Positions 1 through 6,262 of a stretch of 6,262 nucleotides of DNA are shown piece after piece. The stretch spans positions 1 to 6,262 of the forward strand of contig PWFE01000091.1 of the NCBI GenBank assembly GCA_003554115.1. Reading direction: 5' to 3'. Source of the DNA: Haloferacaceae archaeon. Its GTDB lineage: Archaea; Halobacteriota; Halobacteria; Halobacteriales; Haloferacaceae. The first letter of the stretch is position 1, and every line of letters starts with the position of its first letter. The position numbers and the translations under genes were made by a program. The notes beneath the pieces are model-generated. The model was given only the letters and a program-made list of their open reading frames with translations. It ran no database searches and was not told where the DNA came from.

Positions 1-2314
1 ATAGCCCGAACAGTTTGCTGAGCAGGTATCGTTGGACGAGTCCTGGCCGGTGTTCGTCTGCGGGCTGGACCATAATTGCCGTACACTCGACGCTGTCGAC
101 CAGTTCGTCGCCGGGACGGCCAAAGATGTCGCCACTGACTCCCCGAGTTTCGGTGCCGGTGACGAGCAGGTCAGCCGACTCGGTAAACCGGGCAAGCCCC
201 GAAACCGCATCGTCGGTTTCCAGCACACGTGATTGGGCTGGAACTGTCAGCAGCCGCATTAGCTCACTGTGGTACTCCTCGATAGTTTCGCGTCGACTGT
301 CGGCTGCGGACGCTGAGACTGCCTGCATCAGCGTGATTGTCGCGCCCGTCTCTTCGGCGATAGCGTCAGCGACGAGCAGCTTCACCGGATCGTACAGCCC
401 ACGCGTTGCGACAACAGCGATTTCATCCGCACCGGTAAAGCCACGATCCTCGACGATCAGGACGCCACAGTCGGCGTTTTTCAGGACGTGTGTGGTGATG
501 CCCTCGCGGAACCGGCTGTGCATCTCCTCGCGTCGACGTTCGAGCACGACGAATCCGAAATCCTCGTAGGCGACGTACTCGACGATTGCCTCGCCGATAT
601 GTTCGCTTTCAATCTCGCGGTAGTCGACGGCCTGGACGTGATCCGGCCGGTCGGCTGGGTCGACGACCTGTCCGCCGGAGGGTCGCAGTCCGTCGCCGCC
701 GTACCACTCCGGTGGTCCGTCATCGAACTGTAACCACTCGGGCAGTGGCGCGCGACTCACATCGGGGCCGCGCTGGGTAAAGACGTGGTGTGGCACCGAC
801 TCGAAGTGGCCAACAGTGACCGAGCCAACACGCAGCCGCGAGAGATCCAGCCCGATTCGTGTCATATCCCTGCGGGCCAACTCGCTGGTCTGTTCGGTAA
901 TCGCAACCAGCACGTCGTGTCGACGACCCTCCGCGAACAGTTCGCGGGCACGCTCGATGGCGCGGTCGCTGATGTTCTGTCGGACACCCGCACGCGCAGC
1001 ACCCTCACGCTCGATCCGTGGACGAGCGTAGATGTAGTACCAGACAAGCGAGAGACCGGCAATCCCCAACGCGCCGACGAACGGCACGCCGCCGAGCTGG
1101 TAGAGCACCACGCCACCACTTACGATCCCGAAAATCTGGAGCCACGGATACAGCGGTGAGACGAACTCGGGATGATAATCGTCGACAGCACCCTCTCGGA
1201 AGCCAATCAGTGCCAGATTCAACAGCATAAAGACGAGAATCTGGAACGCACTACCGAACCGCGCGACCTGGCCGACATCGAATATCGAGACGATGACGAT
1301 CATCGCTCCACCGGTGAGCGCGATGGCGTTGACAGGCGTGGCAAACCGCTCGCTGACCTGTTCGAGCGTACTGGGAACCAGTCCATCGCGGGCCATCGCC
1401 ATCGGGAACCGCGAGGCCGCCAACAGCCCGGCGTTGGCCGTTGAGGCCAGCGCGAGCAGCGCGGCGATCACGATGATGATGACACCAATCTGTCCGAAGA
1501 CGACTTCGGCTGCGGCTGCAATCGGTGCGGGGTCACCCGCCGCGCCCGGTTCGGGAACGAATCCTGCCCCGGGAGTCAAATCTGCAACGCCGATTGCCAC
1601 GTAAACGATTCCCACGTACAGCGCGGTTGTAAACAACAGCGAACCAACCATCGCCAATGGAAGGTTTCGGCCTGGATTTTTCACTTCCTCAGCGACAGCT
1701 GTGACTTTCGTGACGCCCGCATACGAGACGAACACCGCCCCAATTGCGGCCAGCAACCCGTCGCTGGTGATATCGAAGCTGCCGGTTGTCTGGGTTGTGT
1801 CGATATCAGGAATCCCGCCGACGATGAAGTACACCATCGCCAACAACATCACGCCGACGATAACGAACTGCACGCTCCCGGAGCCTTTCGCGCTGATGAT
1901 GTTGACTACAGTGAAAAACAGGGCCAATCCGACTGCCATCACGACGATGTACTCTGCAAGCGTCGGGGCGAGCACGACGATGTACGGCACCCCGCCGACT
2001 AATGCGAGCGAGCCTTTCAGCGACAGCATGAGCCACGTTCCAAGCCCGGCGACTGTACCCAGCATTGGCCCCATGCCGCGCTCGACGTAGATGTACGCCC
2101 CGCCGTCTTCGGGCATCGCGGTCGCCATCTCTGCGGCACTGATCGCCGCCGGCAACACAAGCAGCCCAGCGATCCCGAACGCAACGACCGCGGCTGGGCC
2201 GGCGTCGGCGTAGGCGACCGACGGCAGGATAAATATGCCTGAGCCGACCATCGCGCCGATGGCTAACGCCGATGTCGACAACAACCCGAGGTCACGTTTA
2301 AGCCCGGTTGGCAT
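1..2314 (-). CDS. APC-superfamily amino acid permease fused to C-terminal UspA domains (3' end off window)
   Basis: The reading frame is open from the ATG at 2314 to the left edge, giving 771 residues with no stop, so the C-terminus is missing. Residues 1 to about 430 are a multi-spanning membrane transporter. The first helix carries the APC hallmark GSGIF (24-28), and EEVKNPGRNLP (209-219) is the conserved cytoplasmic loop of amino acid/polyamine permeases. From about 465 onward the protein is soluble, with two UspA-like segments (about 466-625 and 630-750). The typical ATP-binding glycine signature (G-2X-G-9X-G-S/T) is not evident in the second, so nucleotide binding is uncertain. The family imports amino acids, often cationic ones in the Cat-type branch; the substrate cannot be read from the sequence. 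The Usp tail probably lies in the cytoplasm and regulates transport (inference). The start is fixed by a strong Shine-Dalgarno 7 bases upstream. It follows the photolyase gene in the same direction after 148 bases but appears to have its own promoter. Confidence 0.92.
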   Translation of the reverse strand, partial: MPTGLKRDLGLLSTSALAIGAMVGSGIFILPSVAYADAGPAAVVAFGIAGLLVLPAAISAAEMATAMPEDGGAYIYVERGMGPMLGTVAGLGTWLMLSLKGSLALVGGVPYIVVLAPTLAEYIVVMAVGLALFFTVVNIISAKGSGSVQFVIVGVMLLAMVYFIVGGIPDIDTTQTTGSFDITSDGLLAAIGAVFVSYAGVTKVTAVAEEVKNPGRNLPLAMVGSLLFTTALYVGIVYVAIGVADLTPGAGFVPEPGAAGDPAPIAAAAEVVFGQIGVIIIVIAALLALASTANAGLLAASRFPMAMARDGLVPSTLEQVSERFATPVNAIALTGGAMIVIVSIFDVGQVARFGSAFQILVFMLLNLALIGFREGAVDDYHPEFVSPLYPWLQIFGIVSGGVVLYQLGGVPFVGALGIAGLSLVWYYIYARPRIEREGAARAGVRQNISDRAIERARELFAEGRRHDVLVAITEQTSELARRDMTRIGLDLSRLRVGSVTVGHFESVPHHVFTQRGPDVSRAPLPEWLQFDDGPPEWYGGDGLRPSGGQVVDPADRPDHVQAVDYREIESEHIGEAIVEYVAYEDFGFVVLERRREEMHSRFREGITTHVLKNADCGVLIVEDRGFTGADEIAVVATRGLYDPVKLLVADAIAEETGATITLMQAVSASAADSRRETIEEYHSELMRLLTVPAQSRVLETDDAVSGLARFTESADLLVTGTETRGVSGDIFGRPGDELVDSVECTAIMVQPADEHRPGLVQRYLLSKLFGL

Positions 2315-2317
2315 TAC

Positions 2318-2327
2318 TCACCCTCCT
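2318..2327 (-). promoter_or_regulatory. Shine-Dalgarno of the permease gene
   Basis: Read on the minus strand the bases are AGGAGGGTGA, followed by GTA and the ATG at 2314. The GGAGG core (2322-2326) is complementary to the 3' end of archaeal 16S rRNA and well spaced. It sets the permease start and implies a leadered transcript, unlike the hop and bat starts here, which lack such a site. Confidence 0.8.
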
Positions 2328-2388
2328 GTCGGTCCGGCTGGCGACTGTGGCCATAAATGCATGATTAACTATGTACCCACAGCCTGTG

Positions 2389-2416
2389 AATACTATACCT
2401 GACTGGTAAAGTAACC
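2389..2416 (-). promoter_or_regulatory. Candidate promoter and operator of the permease gene (TATA-like plus Bat-site-like element)
   Basis: On the minus strand a TATA-like stretch TATAGTATT (2397-2389) would place transcription start near 2367, leaving a leader of about 50 bases that contains the Shine-Dalgarno. Directly upstream, the plus-strand bases at 2397-2416 read ACCTGACTGGTAAAGTAACC. This closely matches the element upstream of hop at 5079-5100: 12 of 13 bases agree over ACCTGACT(A/G)GTAA, and AGT(A/G)ACC follows in both. Both lie in the same orientation relative to their downstream genes. The TATA assignment is tentative; ATTTATG around 2353-2359 is an alternative. Confidence 0.45.
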
Positions 2417-2462
2417 AACCGTGCTGATCAAGCGTACCTAACAGGTCAGTGTTGGCCGGGAG

Positions 2463-4013
2463 CTACTCGAACGCTGAAAGCGACGACTGAGCGTCGTCGG
2501 TCGGCTCGGATCCGTCCGTCGTCGACGCGCCTCGTCGCCGCCGTGATAGCGAGGCCCGGCGGGCGACCGCCGGCTCTCGGAGTGCGCAATGGGCTTTCTC
2601 ACGCAGGCTATCGAACAATCGGACTGCTCGCTGTCGTGCGGATTCGTACTCGATTATCGGATACGGGTAGTCGACGCCGATCTCGATTCCACACTCGCGT
2701 TGGACCGCAAGCGGCGTTTTTTCGGGCTGGTCGAGAAATTCGACCGGCAGCCCACGGAGTTCGGGAACCCACTCATATATGAGTTCTCCACCCGGGTCGT
2801 TGTCCCGAACCTGCTTGCGGGGATTATATATGCGGTGCAGGTTTGTCCCAACACCACCAGCTTGAGTCTGAAACTGCGTGTAGTTGATCGCCGGATCGGC
2901 ATCGATCAGGTGATAATAAAACCAGTCCGCACCGGGTTTCCACGGCTGTTGAAGCAGATCACACAGAAACGACGCACACATCGCCCGCATGCGGAAGTTG
3001 AGCCACCCCGTCTGCCGCAAACACCGCATCGAGGCGTCGACCATCGGATACCCTGTTTGACCAGTTTTCCACGCATCGAACAGCTCAGGGTCGCGTGTCC
3101 CTTCGTGTAACCTCTCCATGACGGGGTTGGCTGCTTGATCCAGCCAGCCGGCCCAATCGGCAAGCTTCTGGGTGTAATGGCGGTTCCAGTACAGCCGAGA
3201 GATGAACATCGATTTGGCCCGTCCGTCGACTGCTTCGTTCTGTATCGTCTGATACACCTCACGAACCGACAGACAGCCAAATCGGAGATACGCCGACAGT
3301 CGACTGGTGTGGCTTTCGGCAGCCGTTGGCGATGAAATACTGCCGGGGTATGAGTCGATCTCGCGGACGAACTGTGCGAGTCGACGCTGGCCTGCGGTGC
3401 GCCCGCCGTGTGGCACACGCGACTTTGTTGGGTCGATCTCGTACAGTGTCTCGATGCGTCCGGGCGTGATCGCCCCCGCAGGCTCGGCAAGCCTTGCGAA
3501 CTCGACATCGCCGTCGAACGCATGAAGATCGGAGTCGAACCACTGTTCGATGTGATTGCTCCAGTTGGTGCGGCTGTCGGCGGCCCGCACCAGTCCATCA
3601 CCGGTAACGAACTCGACGCCAGCGAGTGCTGCGGCAGTGTCGCGCCGCTGGCCGTAGCGGCCGGTTGGCTCGCGGCTGGCAACGACGTCCCAGTCCGCAG
3701 CGACAAACCGTTCGAGAATTTCGATTGGCTCGCCATGGGCGTAATTCAGTCGACCGCCTAGCGCGTAATACTGCGAATCGAGATCACGCAGTGACTCATG
3801 AAGAAACCGAATTCGGCTGTCACAGGCCAGCCCATCGGTGTAGAACTGTGGGTCGAAAATGAACAGCGGGAGGACGGTCTCGTAGTCGTTTGCGGCCGCC
3901 AGTGCGGGATGGTCCTGTGTCCGAAGCCCGCGCCGATGCCAGACGACGACACCGTCGTCGACCGTCGGGACTGTCACGGAGGTAGATCCAATGGTCGACG
4001 ACGCTCCGTCCAT
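2463..4013 (-). CDS. Photolyase/cryptochrome-family FAD protein (deoxyribodipyrimidine photolyase-like)
   Basis: This 516-residue protein belongs to the photolyase/cryptochrome family, which uses reduced FAD and blue light to split UV-induced pyrimidine dimers or to sense light. The N-terminal alpha/beta antenna domain starts at VVVWHRRGLRT (22-32). The FAD domain has SRLSAYLRFG (237-246), AWKTGQTGYPMVDASMR (314-330), TGW (335-337), RIYNPRKQ (394-401) and EWVPEL (414-419). Aligned by eye to E. coli PhrB, the Asn near flavin N5 (N378) is kept as N377 and W359 as W358, but W382 is F381 and W306 is G305, so the classical Trp triad is broken. This places it in a divergent branch where CPD repair cannot be assumed. 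The C-terminal tail (about 480-516) is Arg-rich, then acidic. Start choice is uncertain: the frame stays open to a GTG at 4163, adding 50 residues without family likeness, and a GTG at 3977 is also possible. ATG 4013 is preferred although no Shine-Dalgarno is close. It lies 208 bases downstream of hop. Confidence 0.88.
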   Translation of the reverse strand: MDGASSTIGSTSVTVPTVDDGVVVWHRRGLRTQDHPALAAANDYETVLPLFIFDPQFYTDGLACDSRIRFLHESLRDLDSQYYALGGRLNYAHGEPIEILERFVAADWDVVASREPTGRYGQRRDTAAALAGVEFVTGDGLVRAADSRTNWSNHIEQWFDSDLHAFDGDVEFARLAEPAGAITPGRIETLYEIDPTKSRVPHGGRTAGQRRLAQFVREIDSYPGSISSPTAAESHTSRLSAYLRFGCLSVREVYQTIQNEAVDGRAKSMFISRLYWNRHYTQKLADWAGWLDQAANPVMERLHEGTRDPELFDAWKTGQTGYPMVDASMRCLRQTGWLNFRMRAMCASFLCDLLQQPWKPGADWFYYHLIDADPAINYTQFQTQAGGVGTNLHRIYNPRKQVRDNDPGGELIYEWVPELRGLPVEFLDQPEKTPLAVQRECGIEIGVDYPYPIIEYESARQRAVRLFDSLREKAHCALREPAVARRASLSRRRRGASTTDGSEPTDDAQSSLSAFE

Positions 4014-4195
4014 GGTAGGTATCTGATCTGCAGGTCTCCTAACTTCGGTGGTATCTCGCTGTGCTGGGCCGTATCCCACCCACCCGGTGGTCTGTCGTCG
4101 ACACTGTGTCTGTCTACCGTTTGTGCAACTGATTGACGGCATCACGTCTGCGAGCTCTTGCACTCGTGGCCTCGCAGTGCTCTTCGAGCGGTGTG
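4014..4195. other. Intergenic region upstream of the photolyase gene
   Basis: No coding sequence, RNA or convincing TATA box is visible here. The photolyase frame continues through 4163 without stops, but its translation does not look like protein of this family. A purine-rich TTAGGAGACC on the minus strand is about 20-30 bases before the ATG at 4013, too far for a normal ribosome site. No copy of the element shared by hop and the permease is seen. Confidence 0.5.
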
Positions 4196-4212
4196 AAAAA
4201 AAACCGCGCCGA
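4196..4212 (-). terminator. Oligo-T terminator downstream of hop
   Basis: On the minus strand, 18 bases after the hop TAA, eight consecutive T residues (4203-4196) follow a GC-rich run (GGCGCGG, 4210-4204). T-tracts of this kind terminate archaeal transcription without needing a hairpin. It suggests that hop is mainly monocistronic, with at most partial read-through into the photolyase gene. Confidence 0.65.
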
Positions 4213-4221
4213 GCCGTGTCG

Positions 4222-5037
4222 TTATTTGCTCAGCCCGTAGTCCGGTCCACCGCAGATCTCTGCGGGCTCTTTGATCACGTAGAACATGATCAGCATCGTC
4301 ACGATGTACTTCGTGATGATATCAAGGATACTGTAGCCCCACGAGGTGAGCGCGACATCAAGCACTGCAACGCCCTCAACACCGAGGAACCAGAGGATTG
4401 GGTAGCCGAACCAACCGACGACAGTGAGTATCTTGAGTGTGTTGAACAGATCACTCGTGCCCGTCTGTTCGGCCTCTGTCGACCAGTCGACGAGGATGAT
4501 GTAGACGATAACGAGGAAGAAGATCGAACTCAGCACGAACCACCACCAGCGCATGGTGAGAGAGGACGTGGTGAGTGCGGCGGCGAGTCCAGTCACACAC
4601 ATCGCGATGGTGAACGCGACCGACGTACCGATCTTCGTCCAGTTAGAGCCCGCGATGAGCCCCAATGCGATCAGGATGAACGGTGTCGAGAAGGTCCACG
4701 TGAGATACCGACCCCACATGGTGAGCACCTCCTCGCCGGCGGCCGCATGGCCGGCCGGCATTTCGATGAAACTAATTGTGAGTCCGGAGGTAAGCCCCGT
4801 GTAGCTCGAGATCGAAACGACCGAAATCATGAGGGTCGAAATCGCGATGAGCTTTGCCCGGGGATCCGTAAGGTTTCGCCCGAGGTAGACGATCGCGAGG
4901 ATCGTAAAGCCCGCAAGGGCGATGTTTGAGACGAACGAGCTGGCAAGCAGGAAGTCGCTAAACACGTACTCGAATATTTCCTGTTGCGATGCCTCGGCAC
5001 CGGGAGTCGTTAGCACTGACGCTGGTAAGGATGCCAT
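4222..5037 (-). CDS. hop: Halorhodopsin, light-driven inward chloride pump
   Basis: This 271-residue, seven-helix microbial rhodopsin pumps chloride into the cell when its retinal absorbs light. Helix C reads RYLTWTFSTPFILIA (110-124). The three positions that are Asp85, Thr89 and Asp96 in bacteriorhodopsin are Thr113, Ser117 and Ala124, the T-S-A signature of halorhodopsins, so it is not a proton pump or sensory rhodopsin. Arg110 (chloride uptake), Asp239 (counter-ion) and the retinal Schiff-base Lys243 in SILDIITKY (236-244) are all present. The B-C loop EMPAGHA (92-98) is also typical of halorhodopsins. Length matches the Halobacterium protein (about 274). ATG 5037 is chosen over the GTG at 5079 because it matches family length and sits about 30 bases after a TATA-like box with no Shine-Dalgarno, as expected for a leaderless or very short-leader transcript. 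A run of three Trp (164-166) at the start of helix E is slightly unusual. It is divergent from the Bat-like regulator gene. Confidence 0.97.
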   Translation of the reverse strand: MASLPASVLTTPGAEASQQEIFEYVFSDFLLASSFVSNIALAGFTILAIVYLGRNLTDPRAKLIAISTLMISVVSISSYTGLTSGLTISFIEMPAGHAAAGEEVLTMWGRYLTWTFSTPFILIALGLIAGSNWTKIGTSVAFTIAMCVTGLAAALTTSSLTMRWWWFVLSSIFFLVIVYIILVDWSTEAEQTGTSDLFNTLKILTVVGWFGYPILWFLGVEGVAVLDVALTSWGYSILDIITKYIVTMLIMFYVIKEPAEICGGPDYGLSK

Positions 5038-5063
5038 AATCCAATTTATTGTTACGTCGTTCA

Positions 5064-5073
5064 CCACTAAAAC
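5064..5073 (-). promoter_or_regulatory. TATA-like core promoter of hop
   Basis: Minus-strand GTTTTAGTGG, preceded by GTGC, has the shape of a haloarchaeal BRE/TATA element. Its centre near 5069 is about 32 bases before the ATG at 5037, predicting a start of transcription only a few bases ahead of the start codon. Confidence 0.55.
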
Positions 5074-5078
5074 GCACA

Positions 5079-5100
5079 ACCTGACTAGTAAGAAGTGACC
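5079..5100 (-). promoter_or_regulatory. Candidate Bat-type upstream activator site of hop
   Basis: Plus-strand bases 5079-5093 read ACCTGACTAGTAAGA. As I recall it, the published activator consensus of Halobacterium bop, brp and bat is ACCcnactagTTnGG; this site keeps ACC, the ACTAGT core and one G, with three mismatches among the defined bases. It lies just upstream of the hop TATA box, the usual place for this site, and next to a Bat-like gene. It could also serve the divergent regulator promoter about 45 bases away. The second copy of the extended element is upstream of the permease (2397-2416). The resemblance is visible; binding is inferred. Confidence 0.55.
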
Positions 5101-5138
5101 GTCTATTCGAGTCGATATGTCATTTTGTCTCGCGGAAC

Positions 5139-5148
5139 TATTTACTTA
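5139..5148 (+). promoter_or_regulatory. TATA box of the Bat-like regulator gene
   Basis: TATTTACTTA, preceded by CGGAAC (BRE-like), is centred about 26 bases before the ATG at 5170. With no Shine-Dalgarno ahead of that ATG, this predicts a leaderless transcript starting at or next to the start codon, a common arrangement in haloarchaea. Confidence 0.6.
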
Positions 5149-5169
5149 GCGTGGCAGTAACTATATAGT

Positions 5170-6262
5170 ATGGCTGGCCCCCGTACGCTCCTCGTTCATT
5201 CGCCAGCGGGACGTGACCGCATTCGAAACAGCCTTGAGGCGGCTGGCTGTCGCGTCAAGACTGCTTCGACGTCGACGGCTGCGCTCACGTCAGTCACGAC
5301 CGACCAGTTTGACTGTGTGGTCAGTCAGTACGAACTGCCGGGCGACGACGGACTGGCACTCAAATCAGCACTCGACACGCTTGCCCCGGAGGTGTCGTTC
5401 GTGCTTTTGGCCGACCAACAAGACATCTCGGTGTCCGATGAGGTTCCGGTCGTCCAGCACAACGGTGAGGGATCGCTCGAACGGCTCTGTTCGATTCTCA
5501 CCGACAGTCCGGCGTCGTCGACTGACTCACAGGATATCTCGGGACACGAACCCGATGCTGATGCAATCATGCGGGCGATCAAAAACGCCCCCATCGGTAT
5601 CAGTCTCAGCGACCCTTCGCTGTCGGATTATCCGCTCGTCTACACCAACGACGCCTGGGAGGACGTCACCGGCTATGGAACCGACGAGGTGTTGGGTCGG
5701 AACCCACGACTATTACAGGGTCCCGAGAGCGACCCCGAAACTGTCGACCGGTTGTCGACGGCGATTGCCAACGAAGAGCCGGTTAACGTCGAGATACGCA
5801 ACTACAAGCGCGATGGGACGCCGTTTTGGAACGATCTCACGGTTGCGCCCGTTTTCGATGAGGACGACAAGTTAAGCCACTACGTAGGGTTTCAGATCGA
5901 TGTCACCGACCGTAGAGAAGCCGAAGCACTCGCCGAAGAACGAGCCAGAAAGCTCGACGACCAGCGCCGCACAGTGCGCCGCGTGCTCGACCGAGTCAAC
6001 GGTCTGTTGAGTGAGGTTTCGGGGATTCTCGTCGAATCAACCGATACCGAAACGATCGCACACCGAGTCTGCGATGCGGTCGCCACCGAACCGGGCTATG
6101 CTGCCGGGTGGATTGGAACCGTCACGCCGAGCGAAACGGCGCTTGAACTCTCTGCAAGCTGTGGACTGCCAACTGATACTCCCTGCGAGATACCCCGTGA
6201 GTCGCTTCCGTCTGCAGTCATGCGTGCAATCGAGACCGACGACCTGCAGTGGTCGACCAAAG
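5170..6262 (+). CDS. Bat-like (bacterio-opsin activator family) regulator, N-terminal part
   Basis: The frame opens at ATG 5170 and runs off the right edge after 364 residues. Residues 1 to about 112 are a receiver-like domain that has lost its chemistry: the phosphoacceptor Asp before YELPGDDGLAL is Gln53, and the usual acidic pair after the first strand is His10-Ser11. Residues 131-247 are a PAS domain of LOV type. GRNPRLLQG (176-184) corresponds to the LOV GRNCRFLQG motif with Pro179 in place of the adduct-forming Cys, while flavin-contact positions Asn178, Arg180, Gln183, Asn211, Asn221 and Gln242 are kept. A charged linker helix, probably coiled coil (about 248-285), leads into the start of a GAF domain (about 290 on, with HRVCDAV and GYAAGWIG). 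PAS-GAF order fits Bat proteins, which end in a BAT domain and an HTH_10 DNA-binding domain; that part is outside the window, so DNA binding is inferred. Bat activates opsin genes under low oxygen and light in Halobacterium; here the neighbour is hop. The ATG is supported by a TATA box 26 bases upstream. Confidence 0.82.
   Translation, partial: MAGPRTLLVHSPAGRDRIRNSLEAAGCRVKTASTSTAALTSVTTDQFDCVVSQYELPGDDGLALKSALDTLAPEVSFVLLADQQDISVSDEVPVVQHNGEGSLERLCSILTDSPASSTDSQDISGHEPDADAIMRAIKNAPIGISLSDPSLSDYPLVYTNDAWEDVTGYGTDEVLGRNPRLLQGPESDPETVDRLSTAIANEEPVNVEIRNYKRDGTPFWNDLTVAPVFDEDDKLSHYVGFQIDVTDRREAEALAEERARKLDDQRRTVRRVLDRVNGLLSEVSGILVESTDTETIAHRVCDAVATEPGYAAGWIGTVTPSETALELSASCGLPTDTPCEIPRESLPSAVMRAIETDDLQWSTK

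Noticed and set aside
15..2090. Several plus-strand open frames of 66-184 codons
   Set aside because: All are antisense to the permease-UspA gene, whose frame is unbroken and shows clear family motifs; these translations show none.
2440..2450. Small inverted repeat ACCT-AAC-AGGT between the photolyase and permease genes
   Set aside because: A four-base stem with no T-run after it on either strand is too weak to call a terminator or operator.
2771..2784. Perfect 14-base palindrome ACTCATATATGAGT
   Set aside because: It lies inside the photolyase coding region and encodes family-conserved residues (E-L-I-Y-E segment), so it is probably a by-product of codons.
2906..3736. Minus-strand open frame of 276 codons inside the photolyase region
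   Set aside because: It overlaps the photolyase in another frame and has Ser/Arg-rich shadow composition without motifs.
4048..4929. Long plus-strand open frame of 293 codons
   Set aside because: It is antisense to hop across most of its length; the translation is extremely charged and low in hydrophobics, a typical mirror of a GC-rich membrane-protein gene.
4222..5037. Bacteriorhodopsin or sensory rhodopsin assignment
   Set aside because: Helix C has Thr-Ser-Ala at the three diagnostic positions instead of Asp-Thr-Asp or the sensory pattern, and the B-C loop EMPAGHA is halorhodopsin-like.
4222..5079. Longer hop start at the upstream GTG (14 extra residues)
   Set aside because: It would place the start inside or upstream of the TATA-like element and make an N-terminus unlike other halorhodopsins; ATG 5037 fits promoter position and length.
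5213..5875. Plus-strand open frame of 220 codons inside the regulator gene
   Set aside because: It is an alternate-frame shadow, rich in Arg, Ser and Thr, while the frame from 5170 gives clear receiver, PAS and GAF sequence.

Overview
The window is haloarchaeal. It carries a halorhodopsin, a Bat-type (bacterio-opsin activator) regulator, proteins rich in Asp and Glu, moderately high G+C coding sequence, and archaeal TATA-type promoters lying about 25-30 bases before start codons. The genus cannot be fixed from the sequence alone.

Layout, left to right. Positions 1-2314 (minus strand) hold an amino-acid/polyamine permease of the APC superfamily fused to universal-stress-protein (UspA) domains; its C-terminal end runs off the left edge. 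Positions 2315-2462 are its upstream region, with a strong Shine-Dalgarno and a candidate promoter/operator. Positions 2463-4013 (minus) encode a photolyase/cryptochrome-family flavoprotein. Positions 4014-4221 hold no gene that I can support, only the oligo-T terminator of the next gene. Positions 4222-5037 (minus) encode halorhodopsin (hop), a light-driven inward chloride pump. Positions 5038-5169 are a divergent promoter region containing a sequence resembling the Bat upstream activator site of haloarchaeal opsin genes. Positions 5170-6262 (plus) hold the N-terminal 364 residues of a Bat-like regulator, cut by the right edge: degenerate receiver, LOV-like PAS, linker helix, start of GAF.

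How they may work together. The block looks light-related: a chloride pump powered by light, a flavoprotein that probably repairs UV damage or senses blue light, and a regulator whose PAS domain keeps the flavin-contact residues of LOV domains but has Pro instead of the photoactive Cys. The most notable non-coding signal is a roughly 20-base element, ACCTGACT(A/G)GTAA followed shortly by AGT(A/G)ACC. It occurs just upstream of the hop TATA box and again, in the same orientation, upstream of the permease. It resembles the Bat activator site as I recall it from Halobacterium, so the regulator may control both the pump and the permease. This is inference from two sites and needs genome-wide and experimental testing.
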